Positions 1-6,326 of a DNA stretch of 12,293 nucleotides are shown piece by piece. The stretch lies in the NCBI GenBank assembly GCA_900549055.1, contig URNB01000062.1:1-12293 (forward strand). Reading direction: 5' to 3'. Numbering within the stretch: position 1 is the first letter of the stretch; each line of letters starts with the position of its first letter. The notes beneath the pieces were generated by a model. That model saw only the letters and a list, made by a program, of their open reading frames with translations, was not told where the DNA came from and did no database searches. Made by a program: the position numbers and the translations under genes. Origin of the DNA: an uncultured Oscillospiraceae bacterium (GTDB taxonomy: Bacteria; Bacillota; Clostridia; Oscillospirales; Acutalibacteraceae).

Positions 1-57
1 TAATTGTAACTTTATTTTAAATTAAATGTCATCATACTCTGCAAGCACTGCAGGTAT

Positions 58-86
58 AAAAAAACGAATCGCCGAAAGGCGATTCG
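58..86 (-). terminator. Intrinsic terminator ending the 6S-like RNA
   Basis: Read leftward, there is a perfect 9-bp stem (arms 65-73 and 78-86) closed by a four-base loop and followed directly by seven U residues (58-64). This is the textbook rho-independent form on the minus strand; there is no U-run on the plus side. It ends whatever transcript covers 86-270, and possibly the whole sigma factor/zinc-ribbon transcript. Confidence 0.85.
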
Positions 87-270
87 TCATCAGTCTGTCG
101 ATGAACCCCAAAATTTGTTTTTGCAGCGGTAACTCCGCATTTTTCATTTTTCCCATGCCTGTGCGACGGAAAAACACCTTGTAAGCGAAAAACCGCTGAA
201 TAATCGGTTTCAGGAGGGCACCGGGGTGAGTAACCACGGAGCATAACAACCGACTGCCGCCTGCGGCAGA
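58..270 (-). ncRNA. ssrS: Candidate 6S RNA (SsrS-like)
   Basis: 6S RNA binds the housekeeping RNA polymerase holoenzyme by mimicking an open promoter. The leftward transcript can fold into a closing stem (247-256 with 91-100, one mismatch), a GC clamp (223-226 with 106-109), a large asymmetric central bubble (about 24 and 14 nt), and a perfect 7-bp apical stem (192-198 with 124-130), with further pairing of a U5CC/GGA5 type inside. The bubble strand contains a CCUGAAACCGAUUAUUCA-like stretch resembling the CCUGAGCCGAUAUUUCA region of E. coli 6S as I recall it. A strong terminator defines the 3' end; the 5' end is uncertain (about 255-275) and I see no clear promoter immediately upstream, so it may be processed from a longer transcript. 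Short overlapping open frames here look accidental. The call rests on architecture and remembered motifs, not on a covariance search. Confidence 0.62.
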
Positions 271-442
271 TAAAAGGAGGGCGTTATGGCGCCGCGGTCA
301 AAGAAAATTCGCGCGCCGAGCGATATTTTCTTTGGGCACAACAAGAGTAGGGAGTGCGGTCCGAAAATCCGTAATTTTCGAGCGAACGGCATTCCCGTAG
401 GAGAGCGTGGCGATTTTTTTCGACACGCGCACCAAAGAATTA
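271..442. other. Intergenic stretch with three hairpins, no convincing gene
   Basis: This interval separates the zinc-ribbon gene from the 6S-like RNA. It holds an inverted repeat with perfect 10-bp arms (299-308 and 325-334) that extends inward by four more pairs (309-312 with 320-323), a 7-bp hairpin (362-368 with 374-380), and an 8-pair hairpin with one mismatch and a T-rich loop (405-413 with 420-428). None is followed by a U-run on either strand, so these are not obvious terminators. An open frame of 80 codons starts at 286 (+) behind a strong AAAGGAGG-like site, but runs antisense into the zinc-ribbon gene and has no recognisable features. The stretch may be a structured RNA leader, part of a dispersed repeat, or spacer. 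Confidence 0.5.
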
Positions 443-739
443 TTACTCTGCAGCTCCGCCGTTTTCTTCTTCCTTCATTTTTGCAAAGCACTCGCTGCAA
501 TATACCGGGCGATCATCCCTCGGGATGAACGGCACTTTAGCAACGCCGCCGCAGGCAGCACATACTGCATCATGCATTTCTCTGGGAGCTCTGCCGGCAT
601 TCTTACGCTTATCGCGACAGGGCTTGCAGCGCTGCGGTTCGTTTACAAAGCCTTTGGATTCGTAAAACTCCTGTTCCCTTGCAGTAAATACGAATTCCTC
701 ACCGCAATCCTTGCAAACTAACGTCTTGTCTTCAAACAT
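443..739 (-). CDS. Small zinc-ribbon domain protein (four CXXC)
   Basis: A 98-residue, charged, soluble protein with four CXXC pairs at residues 9-12, 38-41, 60-63 and 81-84, giving two predicted Zn(Cys)4 ribbons. It matches the family of short 'zinc-ribbon domain containing protein' entries common in Clostridia, which have an N-terminal probable zinc-binding ribbon followed by a CxxC-x17-CxxC segment; the inter-pair spacing here is 17 residues. Function is unknown; nucleic-acid binding is plausible from family and charge but not shown. I chose the ATG at 739 because GAGAGG lies at the right distance upstream (about 743-749). A longer in-frame start at 805 would translate through the tRNA-like sequence and is unlikely. 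The gene follows the sigma factor and tRNA-like sequence on the same strand. Confidence 0.88.
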   Translation of the reverse strand: MFEDKTLVCKDCGEEFVFTAREQEFYESKGFVNEPQRCKPCRDKRKNAGRAPREMHDAVCAACGGVAKVPFIPRDDRPVYCSECFAKMKEEENGGAAE

Positions 740-767
740 GTTTTCTACCTCTCTGATGATAAAATTT

Positions 768-829
768 AGCCCCGGACGGAATCGCACCGACATCTTTGGT
801 TTCAACGCTCTGCTTTAAGCTACATGGGC
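768..829 (-). pseudogene. Degenerate tRNA-like sequence
   Basis: Read leftward, the sequence has GCCC at the 5' end pairing with GGGC at the 3' end, then UAGC...GAGC like a D arm, and a T-arm-like segment with GUGCGAUUCC in place of the usual GUUCGAUUCC. At about 62 nt it is too short for a tRNA: the D loop lacks the GG pair and the anticodon arm seems to have lost its loop (UUG-AAAC-CAA), so no anticodon can be read. It lies 17 nt after the sigma factor stop and 28 nt before the zinc-ribbon start. It could be a tRNA remnant or a retained tRNA-like structure in the transcript. The resemblance comes from conserved-position matching by eye. Confidence 0.45.
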
Positions 830-846
830 ATATTAATAAAAAGGAA

Positions 847-1422
847 TCAATTTTCCTGTTTATCCTTAAGCTTCCTGCGGATTCTCATAAGCGCGTTATT
901 TACCGATTTTTCGGAAACACCCAACTCGTCCGCAATATCTATGTATTTTTCCCCCGAAAGGAAAAGCTGCAAAACCGCAAGCTCCATTCCCGATAATTCA
1001 AGCTTTATACTGTGCGTAAGCGCTTTATAAGCCTCTTTATCAAAGAAAATCTTTTCCGGACTGTTGCAATCGGGAATGCTTACATCCTCTATCGGCTCAA
1101 GCAGCTCCTCGGGAATGTTTTTCTTTCTGCCCGCCCGTTTTGCGCAATCAATAACCGAGCGCTTTATACAAAGTGAGGCAAAGGAGGAAAACGAGGATTT
1201 ATCTTTATCGTAATTCTTCACTGCGGAATAAAGCGCAAGGCTTGCCTCCTGCGCTGCGTCCTCGCGGTCGCTTTCGCGGCAGTATTTATCCGCATAATAG
1301 CGTATTCGCTTATCGTACCGACCGAAAATTACGGGCAGAAGCTCATAGTCTCCGCCGCATATTTGCGCGACGATTTCTTCGTCCGACGCATTCTTGTAAT
1401 TTTCGACAAAAATACTCCTCAT
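847..1422 (-). CDS. Sigma-70 family RNA polymerase sigma factor, SigH-like
   Basis: A 191-residue group 3/4-size sigma factor that would direct core RNA polymerase to alternative promoters. Residues about 25-105 match sigma region 2, with the conserved DREDAAQEA segment (52-60) and the FASLCIKRSVIDCAKRAGRKK stretch (81-101) that resembles the FAELCITRQIITAIK region of Bacillus SigH. Residues about 145-188 form region 4, with the DNA-binding helix-turn-helix near 158-184. Regions 1.1 and 3 are absent or reduced. The start at 1422 has GGAG eight bases upstream and lies behind a strong sigma-A promoter. SigH in Bacillus controls entry to sporulation and competence; whether this is the true SigH orthologue or a paralogue cannot be told here, and none of the usual sigH neighbours (rpmG, secE, nusG) is present. 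Confidence 0.9.
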   Translation of the reverse strand: MRSIFVENYKNASDEEIVAQICGGDYELLPVIFGRYDKRIRYYADKYCRESDREDAAQEASLALYSAVKNYDKDKSSFSSFASLCIKRSVIDCAKRAGRKKNIPEELLEPIEDVSIPDCNSPEKIFFDKEAYKALTHSIKLELSGMELAVLQLFLSGEKYIDIADELGVSEKSVNNALMRIRRKLKDKQEN

Positions 1423-1453
1423 TGTTACTCCGACATAGTATTACTTGCTAATT

Positions 1454-1482
1454 ATAATAACCCATCCCATTTGAAAAGTCAA
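1454..1482 (-). promoter_or_regulatory. Sigma-A promoter of the sigma factor gene
   Basis: On the minus strand, TTGACT (1477-1482), a 17-bp spacer, then TATTAT (1454-1459); an overlapping TATAAT is also present. Transcription would start about 1447, giving a short leader of about 25 nt before the ATG at 1422. It is likely to drive the sigma factor and perhaps the zinc-ribbon gene and 6S-like RNA, since no terminator is visible until 58-86. Confidence 0.75.
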
Positions 1483-1539
1483 GAAAAATTTTAATATTTT
1501 TTGGTAAATTGTGAAAACTCACAAAAAACCTTGTGTGTT

Positions 1540-1605
1540 TTTACAATAAAATAAGTACACAGCGCGGAATCGCCGAATTATTCGACGATTCCGCGCTGTG
1601 TACTT
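1540..1605 (-). terminator. Long hairpin, probable terminator of the cupin gene
   Basis: Perfect 20-bp arms (1553-1572 and 1586-1605) extend inward through one C-A mismatch to a further 4-bp stem (1574-1577 with 1581-1584) and a three-base loop. Read leftward it lies 27 nt after the cupin stop and is followed by a U-rich tail (UUAUUUUAUUG), though not a pure U-run. The long, near-perfect stem is more than a minimal terminator needs, so it could also be an insertion of a palindromic repeat that serves as one. Confidence 0.6.
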
Positions 1606-1631
1606 GTAACCGTCATTATATAACGGATTTC

Positions 1632-1955
1632 TTAAAACGATACGGTAAGCTGCATTTTGAATCTTTCAAGCCCGAACACTGCGTGCGGTATTCCCTTCGG
1701 CATAATAAGGGTCTCCCCTTCGGACAAAACATATTCCTTCCCGCCGACGGTGAATCTTCCCTTTCCGTCGAGCACGGTCACCATCGCGTCGCCGCCGGCT
1801 GAATGGGAGGAAATTTCTTCTCCCTTATCAAACGAAAAAACGGTCATGCTCACAAGCTCGTTCTGCACAAGCGTTTTGCTTACTACCTGACCCTCGCTGT
1901 AATCCACAAGGTCTTTAAGATTTATAACTTTTTCTTTTTCAATATTTTTATACAT
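1632..1955 (-). CDS. Small single-domain cupin protein
   Basis: A 107-residue beta-barrel protein of the cupin superfamily. The first cupin motif covers residues about 45-66 and the second about 80-94, with the typical LIMPKGIPHAV segment. Metal-binding residues are only partly kept: H51 and H91 are present, but the second His of HxH is A53 and the usual Glu position is D56 or absent, so metal content and enzymatic activity are uncertain. Related stand-alone cupins are often described as small-molecule-binding or isomerase-like proteins, but no substrate can be named. The start at 1955 has ACGGAGAG at good spacing. The gene has its own candidate promoter at 1987-2015 and a hairpin terminator, so it is probably monocistronic. 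Confidence 0.88.
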   Translation of the reverse strand: MYKNIEKEKVINLKDLVDYSEGQVVSKTLVQNELVSMTVFSFDKGEEISSHSAGGDAMVTVLDGKGRFTVGGKEYVLSEGETLIMPKGIPHAVFGLERFKMQLTVSF

Positions 1956-1986
1956 AATAACTCTCCGTTCCTTCTGTTATAAGCTT

Positions 1987-2015
1987 ATTATTCTCTTTTA
2001 TTTTTAATATATCAA
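1987..2015 (-). promoter_or_regulatory. Candidate promoter of the cupin gene
   Basis: On the minus strand, TTGATA (2010-2015), a 17-bp spacer, then AATAAT (1987-1992). The -35 box is good and the -10 box is weaker. It lies in the 70-bp gap after the regulator gene and about 30 nt before the cupin start. Confidence 0.5.
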
Positions 2016-2025
2016 GCCGGTTTTT

Positions 2026-3750
2026 TTATTCCACAACCGGAGGAATAAAATTTTCAATCGCGCTTCGCAGCTTCGGGTGGTGAATCACAAAGTGAATCGC
2101 GGGGGCGTTGCCCTTTGAAATCATGGCCCACTGTCCCTCGTGAATCAATATCTGCAGATTTCTGAACGCGTTTGCCTTTGTAAATTCCGCGGTATAATTT
2201 TCATGTATCTGCATAAACCGCTCTGTCTGCCTTATATGCTCGGAATATTCATCATAGGTAAGACAAATATCCTTACCGTAAAACATTCCCGAAAGCGGCA
2301 AAACAGCCGGGTGGCGCTCAAATTCCTCGCGGCTTATAACAGGCATTTCATCGGTTATGCTGCCGTTTTCAAGAATTTTTTTCGCAATTTCGCGCTGCGA
2401 ACGCGCAAAATCAAGAATTTTATTTTTATCTTCCGCTTGTATTTTATGGTTTTCAAACAGTTTTTCAAGAAAATCCGCTCCCGCGGTATAAAGCGGCGGC
2501 ACGGAAAGAATGTTTCGGCGCTTACCCGAACTTTCCGCATCGGCAAGCAGAAAAGCTCTGAGTCCGCGTGCGCCGTCCTCTCGGTAAATATCCATAAGCG
2601 GCGAAGCGTTTTTAAGAAGATCCTCTGCACGGTTTTTATAATAGGATATGTCGTCCCGTGTTTTTGAAAGATAGTATCTGCCGCGGTCATGACAGCCCGC
2701 TATCGCCTCACCCGAAAGCGCCGCGGCACCCGATACCCGCAAAAAATGATTGAATGCGCCGTTCTGCGTTTTTTTGAGGTAATAGGGGGATATTTGTCCC
2801 GTCATATACATAGGTATCCAGCTTTCAAGCCCCAGCATCATTTCCTCAAACGATCGGTCAATATTATGTATATTGTTAAGGTGCAGCCCTTTTTTGAGCA
2901 TAAGCGCCATTCCGTACATCCATTTTTTCGGAAAATCGGGGTCCTTCGCCATTTCGGTCATGGGCATATCGCTGTAAAGCGTAACATCATCCTTTGATTT
3001 TGAAAGCACGGTCGCCTTTAAAAAGTCAAGCTCGCTTTCCATCATTTCGTGAAGACCGTAATAATATTTTGAGGTCGGCAGCTGAAACGGCAGCTGCGGC
3101 ACCTTCATTTCATCGAAATGAATCGCTTTAATGTATTCGTTTAAATCAAATTCGTCAAGCTTTGCAAGAAATCCCGAAATGCCGCCGCCTTCGGTATCCC
3201 CCGATTTTCCGCAAAGCAGCCATTCCTTGATTTTTTCATACCTTGCGGAGCAATCGTCGGTCTCCTCGCCGGTAAGCTCTGTCAGCACGGCAAGGTCGGT
3301 GGGAGAATTTATCTCCCTTGCCACAAAAGACGCCACCGCCTCGGCGAATTGCTCGGGGTCGGCAGGGCGGCGCGAGCCGTTTCTGAAGCGGAATATAGTT
3401 GAGCTATCGTAATTTGTGCTGCGGCAAAGCTTTGAAATATTTATATCAAGCACGGAAATCAGCGTATTGAAATTAAGCCGCAGCTGCTCCTTATCGGCTG
3501 ACACGAGTCCGTCACAGGCAAGAAGCTGTGAGCGTATTTCCTCTGCTCCGAGGGCGATTTTCTTTTTTTCGGCAATAGCCGTCAGCGCGTTTACAATGGA
3601 TGAAAAGGCCTCGCTTTCGGCATCGGGCAGCCGTTCTCCCGATCGGTAACGGCTCACAGTCGCCGCAGATATACCTGAAAGCTCACTTAATTCCTTGGCA
3701 GTGCAGTCAAGCGTTTCTATATACTCGTTAAGCCTGTCGCAAAATCTCAT
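2026..3750 (-). CDS. Large transcriptional regulator with tandem XRE-like HTH domains
   Basis: A 574-residue soluble protein. Residues about 5-60 form an XRE/Cro-like helix-turn-helix (AKELSELSGISAATVSRYRS at 18-37). A second, similar segment lies at about 95-145 (ISKLCRSTNYDSSTIFRFRN at 105-124). The remaining roughly 400 residues show no enzyme motif I can name; residues about 307-326 (LESWIPMYMTGQISPYYLKK) are the most distinctive stretch and resemble clostridial HTH proteins of unknown function. I chose the ATG at 3750 because a TATAAT box lies just upstream and the HTH fold begins there; the longer start at 3837 would lie upstream of that box and inside a palindrome. Its ribosome site is weak. 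It is divergent from the lipoprotein pair and probably regulates it, itself, or both, by inference from position only. Confidence 0.82.
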   Translation of the reverse strand: MRFCDRLNEYIETLDCTAKELSELSGISAATVSRYRSGERLPDAESEAFSSIVNALTAIAEKKKIALGAEEIRSQLLACDGLVSADKEQLRLNFNTLISVLDINISKLCRSTNYDSSTIFRFRNGSRRPADPEQFAEAVASFVAREINSPTDLAVLTELTGEETDDCSARYEKIKEWLLCGKSGDTEGGGISGFLAKLDEFDLNEYIKAIHFDEMKVPQLPFQLPTSKYYYGLHEMMESELDFLKATVLSKSKDDVTLYSDMPMTEMAKDPDFPKKWMYGMALMLKKGLHLNNIHNIDRSFEEMMLGLESWIPMYMTGQISPYYLKKTQNGAFNHFLRVSGAAALSGEAIAGCHDRGRYYLSKTRDDISYYKNRAEDLLKNASPLMDIYREDGARGLRAFLLADAESSGKRRNILSVPPLYTAGADFLEKLFENHKIQAEDKNKILDFARSQREIAKKILENGSITDEMPVISREEFERHPAVLPLSGMFYGKDICLTYDEYSEHIRQTERFMQIHENYTAEFTKANAFRNLQILIHEGQWAMISKGNAPAIHFVIHHPKLRSAIENFIPPVVE

Positions 3751-3777
3751 ATTTTCACATCCGTAATGTTTTTTTAT

Positions 3778-3783
3778 ATTATA
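3778..3783 (-). promoter_or_regulatory. -10 box of the HTH regulator promoter
   Basis: A perfect TATAAT on the minus strand, 28 bases upstream of the ATG at 3750. The best -35 at 17-bp spacing is only TTTATT (3801-3806), so the promoter may need an activator or be kept weak. Its position supports the internal start at 3750. Confidence 0.55.
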
Positions 3784-3810
3784 CAACAAAACCGTCAAAA
3801 AATAAAGTGT

Positions 3811-3850
3811 AATAATTTCCATTCCGGCAAATGCCATAACGGAAATTATT
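3811..3850. promoter_or_regulatory. 40-bp imperfect palindrome, candidate operator
   Basis: Perfect 10-bp outer arms (AATAATTTCC at 3811-3820, GGAAATTATT at 3841-3850) and an inner GGCA-aa-TGCC (3826-3835) share exactly the same centre, between 3830 and 3831; two of the five base pairs between them also match. It sits between the regulator's -10 box and the candidate lipoprotein promoter, the classical place for an operator serving both. Binding by the adjacent regulator is an inference. Confidence 0.5.
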
Positions 3851-3852
3851 TA

Positions 3853-3880
3853 TTCGTTGATATGGTATATATGCTAAAAT
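3853..3880 (+). promoter_or_regulatory. Weak candidate promoter of the lipoprotein pair
   Basis: An extended -10 element TGCTAAAAT (3872-3880) with a poor -35 (TTCGTT, 3853-3858) at a 16-bp spacing. It starts three bases after the palindrome ends. A TTGATA (3857-3862) is also present, but 12 bp from the -10 box, which is too close. Confidence 0.4.
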
Positions 3881-3916
3881 GCTTATGGGAATATTCTGTT
3901 TTGTAAGGAGAGAACA

Positions 3917-5053
3917 ATGAATATAAAATCAGAATTTAAAATGCGGGGTTTGGCGGCTATTTTGCTTGCTTTTACTCTGCTTTGCGGGTGTGCGGGTAAC
4001 GGCGGGAAAACATCAAGACCTGCCGCTGAAAAGGATACCTCGCTTAACGCCTCAACGCAAGCGGAGCCCGTAACACTTGAGCAGGCGCTTTTAAAGGAGC
4101 GCGGCCGGCCGTATGACCAATCGGATTATAAAAAGATTATCGGCGGCGAGGGCATTATTGATATAACCTCGGAGTTTGATTGCTTTATCGATCACTCCTA
4201 CAGCACAACCATTGATAATATGATAGTTTCGGGCGGCAAGACCTACCGTGCAAACTTTAATTCGCCGCTTTCAAACGGCAAAAATATTCTGGAAACGTTC
4301 ACGCTACCGTCAACCGCCGAGGTAAGGTATTGGGACGCCACCTACGACGGCGAAATCTGCAATTTCTATTTTAAGGACGGCTCTGCCTACAAGCTCAGCG
4401 GTCCATCGCCTGTTACTTCTTATATTCCCGAAAAAATCGATACCGATAAATACCCTCTTTTCAAAAAGGTTTACCGCTATTCATCCGACGGTAAAACGCT
4501 TACCGACTGCACCGCGGAATTTTTAAACGCCGATAAGGTTTACCGCCACCGCTTCCCGATGTTGGCCATTACAGGCAAAAAGGTAAGCCTTATTGATACG
4601 GCTAAATACCTTGATAAAAACACTGCCGGGTGGAACTGGTACAGAGATATGGGCTGGCGGGAATACATAGCCTACGATATTGATTTAACAGCGATAGGAA
4701 ACGAGACCCCGATAAGGCTTTTCAACACCAATATTCTTATGACAAACTGCGCGTTTTATGAGATTGTGTATGCGTCAGAACCGCTTGATGATAATGATAA
4801 AAACGCACAGACAGCGCCCGACGGCTCGGTTTCGCCCTATTATCCCGCCGCGCCGCACCTTAACTGCAACCTCACTTTAAGAAAAATAACCCTGCTTACA
4901 AACTATTACCAGGATGTGCGCAATATATGCACAAGCCATGTAATAACCGATGATTACACCCTCTTACCGATTTCGGAAATTATGACCGAGGGCTACGCCG
5001 AATATTATAAATACGATTGCAACAAATTTTACAATGCCTACCGCGATAAATAA
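3917..5053 (+). CDS. Lipoprotein of unknown function
   Basis: 378 residues with a type II signal peptide: a basic N-region (K4-R10), a hydrophobic core (11-22) and a lipobox LCGC with the acylated Cys at 25. The mature protein would be anchored to the outer face of the membrane. A Thr/Ser/Ala-rich linker follows (about 30-52), then a mixed alpha/beta region with many Tyr, Asp and Trp residues, including GWNWYRDMGWREY at 238-250. I recognise no domain. The start at 3917 has AAGGAGAG at 3905-3912. The second lipoprotein follows 13 bases downstream, so the two are surely cotranscribed. It has no long internal repeats and no sortase signal. Confidence 0.85.
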   Translation: MNIKSEFKMRGLAAILLAFTLLCGCAGNGGKTSRPAAEKDTSLNASTQAEPVTLEQALLKERGRPYDQSDYKKIIGGEGIIDITSEFDCFIDHSYSTTIDNMIVSGGKTYRANFNSPLSNGKNILETFTLPSTAEVRYWDATYDGEICNFYFKDGSAYKLSGPSPVTSYIPEKIDTDKYPLFKKVYRYSSDGKTLTDCTAEFLNADKVYRHRFPMLAITGKKVSLIDTAKYLDKNTAGWNWYRDMGWREYIAYDIDLTAIGNETPIRLFNTNILMTNCAFYEIVYASEPLDDNDKNAQTAPDGSVSPYYPAAPHLNCNLTLRKITLLTNYYQDVRNICTSHVITDDYTLLPISEIMTEGYAEYYKYDCNKFYNAYRDK

Positions 5054-5066
5054 AGGAGTAAATGAT

Positions 5067-6200
5067 ATGAATTTTGATAAAAGAAAAATATTTTCAGCCG
5101 CTGTTTCCGCCCTGCTCGCACTTTGCCTTACCGCTTGCGGCGGCAAAACCGTAACAAACAGCGACGGCACAAAAACCGTAAAGACCGAGCACGGCATAAA
5201 GGTTACGCAAACGGCGGCAAAAGCGGTGCAGACCGAGAAATATGAAACAGCCGATTTCAGCATTACAATACCCAAGGGCTGGAAGGTAACTGCGGGCGGC
5301 GCGAATATTTACCACACCATACGCGTAAGCGACCCTAACGAGCCGCTCAACGGTATGTATATTCTTCTTAAAGCGGAGTGCCTCTTGCACTCGCAGTCGG
5401 GCAAGGCGGCATACCAAAGCCTTTATAATAAGGGAAATACGCAATTGGCGCTGTTTGCAAACGCGGTTGTGCTTGAAAACCCCTCTACCGAGAATTTCTT
5501 TAAAATTTTCTCTGCCTACGGCGATTTCGCCTCTAAAATGGATACCACCTATGCGGGATTTACCTTCCCCCGTTACGACAATTTCACCGTGACCGAAAGG
5601 TTTGCTTCAAACAGCAATTTAAAAGCCTATTCGCTCGGCGAGGAGCTTTTGCGTGCAACCTTCACAGACGGCGGCAAGGAGGGCGAGGGTATGTTCTCGG
5701 CAAGCGTTGTGGATTTCGGCAGCTTGACTGTATCTGACGGAACGGTTGTGGGCTATCAGCTGAAGCAGGCGGACGGCGGATACTATATGGCGTATAACGT
5801 GGTGGCAATAACTGCCGCAAAGGACACCTTTATAAAGTGGGAAAGCGTGCTTACCGAATGTATGAAAACGCTTGATTATTCGGATAGCTTTGTAAACGCC
5901 ACAAATCAGGCAAGCAATGAAAAGGTTGCGCTTTCCAAGCAGATAAGCCAGAACTTTAATCAGACTATGGACGGCTTTATGTCATCATGGGAGAGCCGCA
6001 ATAAAAGTCAGGATATTATGAGCCAGAAGCAGAGCGACGCCATCTTAGGCTATGAGCGCGTTTACGATACCGAGACCAACGAGGTCTATAAAGCGACAAA
6101 CGGCTTTACCGATGTTTACGACGGCAAGCGCTATAAGCCCGTAACGGACGATAATATGTATACCGAGCCTATAAGCGGCTATATTGAAAAAGTAAATTAA
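5067..6200 (+). CDS. Second lipoprotein of the pair, unknown function
   Basis: 377 residues with a lipobox LTAC and predicted acylated Cys at 24. Residues about 55-270 look like a globular extracytoplasmic domain beginning ADFSITIPKGWKV (62-74), a pattern seen in many secreted proteins that bind or fold at the cell surface. The C-terminal part, about 300-360 (SSWESRNKSQDIMSQKQSDA at 306-325, then GYERVYDTETNEVY), resembles a segment I have seen in uncharacterised Firmicute exported proteins; no function is known to me. I chose the ATG at 5067 because AAAGGAG (5052-5058) overlaps the previous stop at ideal spacing; the in-frame ATG at 5034 lies inside the upstream gene. It is the last gene of the pair. 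Confidence 0.85.
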   Translation: MNFDKRKIFSAAVSALLALCLTACGGKTVTNSDGTKTVKTEHGIKVTQTAAKAVQTEKYETADFSITIPKGWKVTAGGANIYHTIRVSDPNEPLNGMYILLKAECLLHSQSGKAAYQSLYNKGNTQLALFANAVVLENPSTENFFKIFSAYGDFASKMDTTYAGFTFPRYDNFTVTERFASNSNLKAYSLGEELLRATFTDGGKEGEGMFSASVVDFGSLTVSDGTVVGYQLKQADGGYYMAYNVVAITAAKDTFIKWESVLTECMKTLDYSDSFVNATNQASNEKVALSKQISQNFNQTMDGFMSSWESRNKSQDIMSQKQSDAILGYERVYDTETNEVYKATNGFTDVYDGKRYKPVTDDNMYTEPISGYIEKVN

Positions 6201-6215
6201 ATTTTTAAAAAACTA

Positions 6216-6244
6216 TTGACGGCGGCGTTTTAAGTATGTAAAAT
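6216..6244 (+). promoter_or_regulatory. Sigma-A promoter of azlCD
   Basis: TTGACG (6216-6221), a 17-bp spacer and TAAAAT (6239-6244). It starts 15 bases after the lipoprotein stop and gives a leader of about 75 nt before azlC, which contains the hairpin at 6264-6304. Confidence 0.7.
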
Positions 6245-6263
6245 ATTATTCGGTAATATTTTC

Positions 6264-6310
6264 GGCGCGGCGGGTACGGTATTTATTGCCGTACCCGCCG
6301 CGCCCTTTTA
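6264..6310 (+). terminator. Leader hairpin before azlC (attenuator or read-through terminator)
   Basis: A perfect, GC-rich 16-bp stem (6264-6279 with 6289-6304) with a nine-base loop, followed by CCUUUUA. The U-run is short, so termination would be partial. It lies between the azlCD promoter and the azlC ribosome site (AAGGAA, 6310-6315), so it either attenuates azlCD or blocks read-through from the lipoprotein genes. No leader peptide rich in branched-chain codons and no competing antiterminator stem is obvious. Confidence 0.6.
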
Positions 6311-6326
6311 AGGAACGACGTTTTTT

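Noticed and set aside
22..249. Open frames of 70-75 codons on the minus strand
   Set aside because: They run through the 6S-like RNA and its terminator, lack a good ribosome site and have no recognisable domain; two overlapping frames are equally open.
416..417. Methionine replacing the SDR tyrosine in the capD-like protein as a defect
   Set aside because: The Ser-Met-Lys triad (residues 412, 423, 427 of that protein, gene at 7604-9460) is normal for the WbpM/FlaA1-type subfamily, so it is not a broken active site. Coordinates here are a placeholder; see the gene entry.
58..442. RNase P RNA, tmRNA or SRP RNA
   Set aside because: I see neither the GAGGAAAGUCC of RNase P, nor the tRNA-like ends and tag frame of tmRNA, nor the SRP Alu/GNAR motifs; the fold fits 6S better.
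740..805. N-terminal extension of the zinc-ribbon protein from an ATG at 805
   Set aside because: It would translate the tRNA-like sequence; the ATG at 739 has the ribosome site and starts at the family's usual position.
2140..2667. 175-codon plus-strand frame antisense to the HTH regulator
   Set aside because: Composition is that of an antisense shadow and there is no supporting start signal.
3751..3837. Longer start for the HTH regulator at 3837
   Set aside because: A TATAAT box lies downstream of that start and the extension is a hydrophobic, unrelated stretch; the HTH domain begins at 3750.
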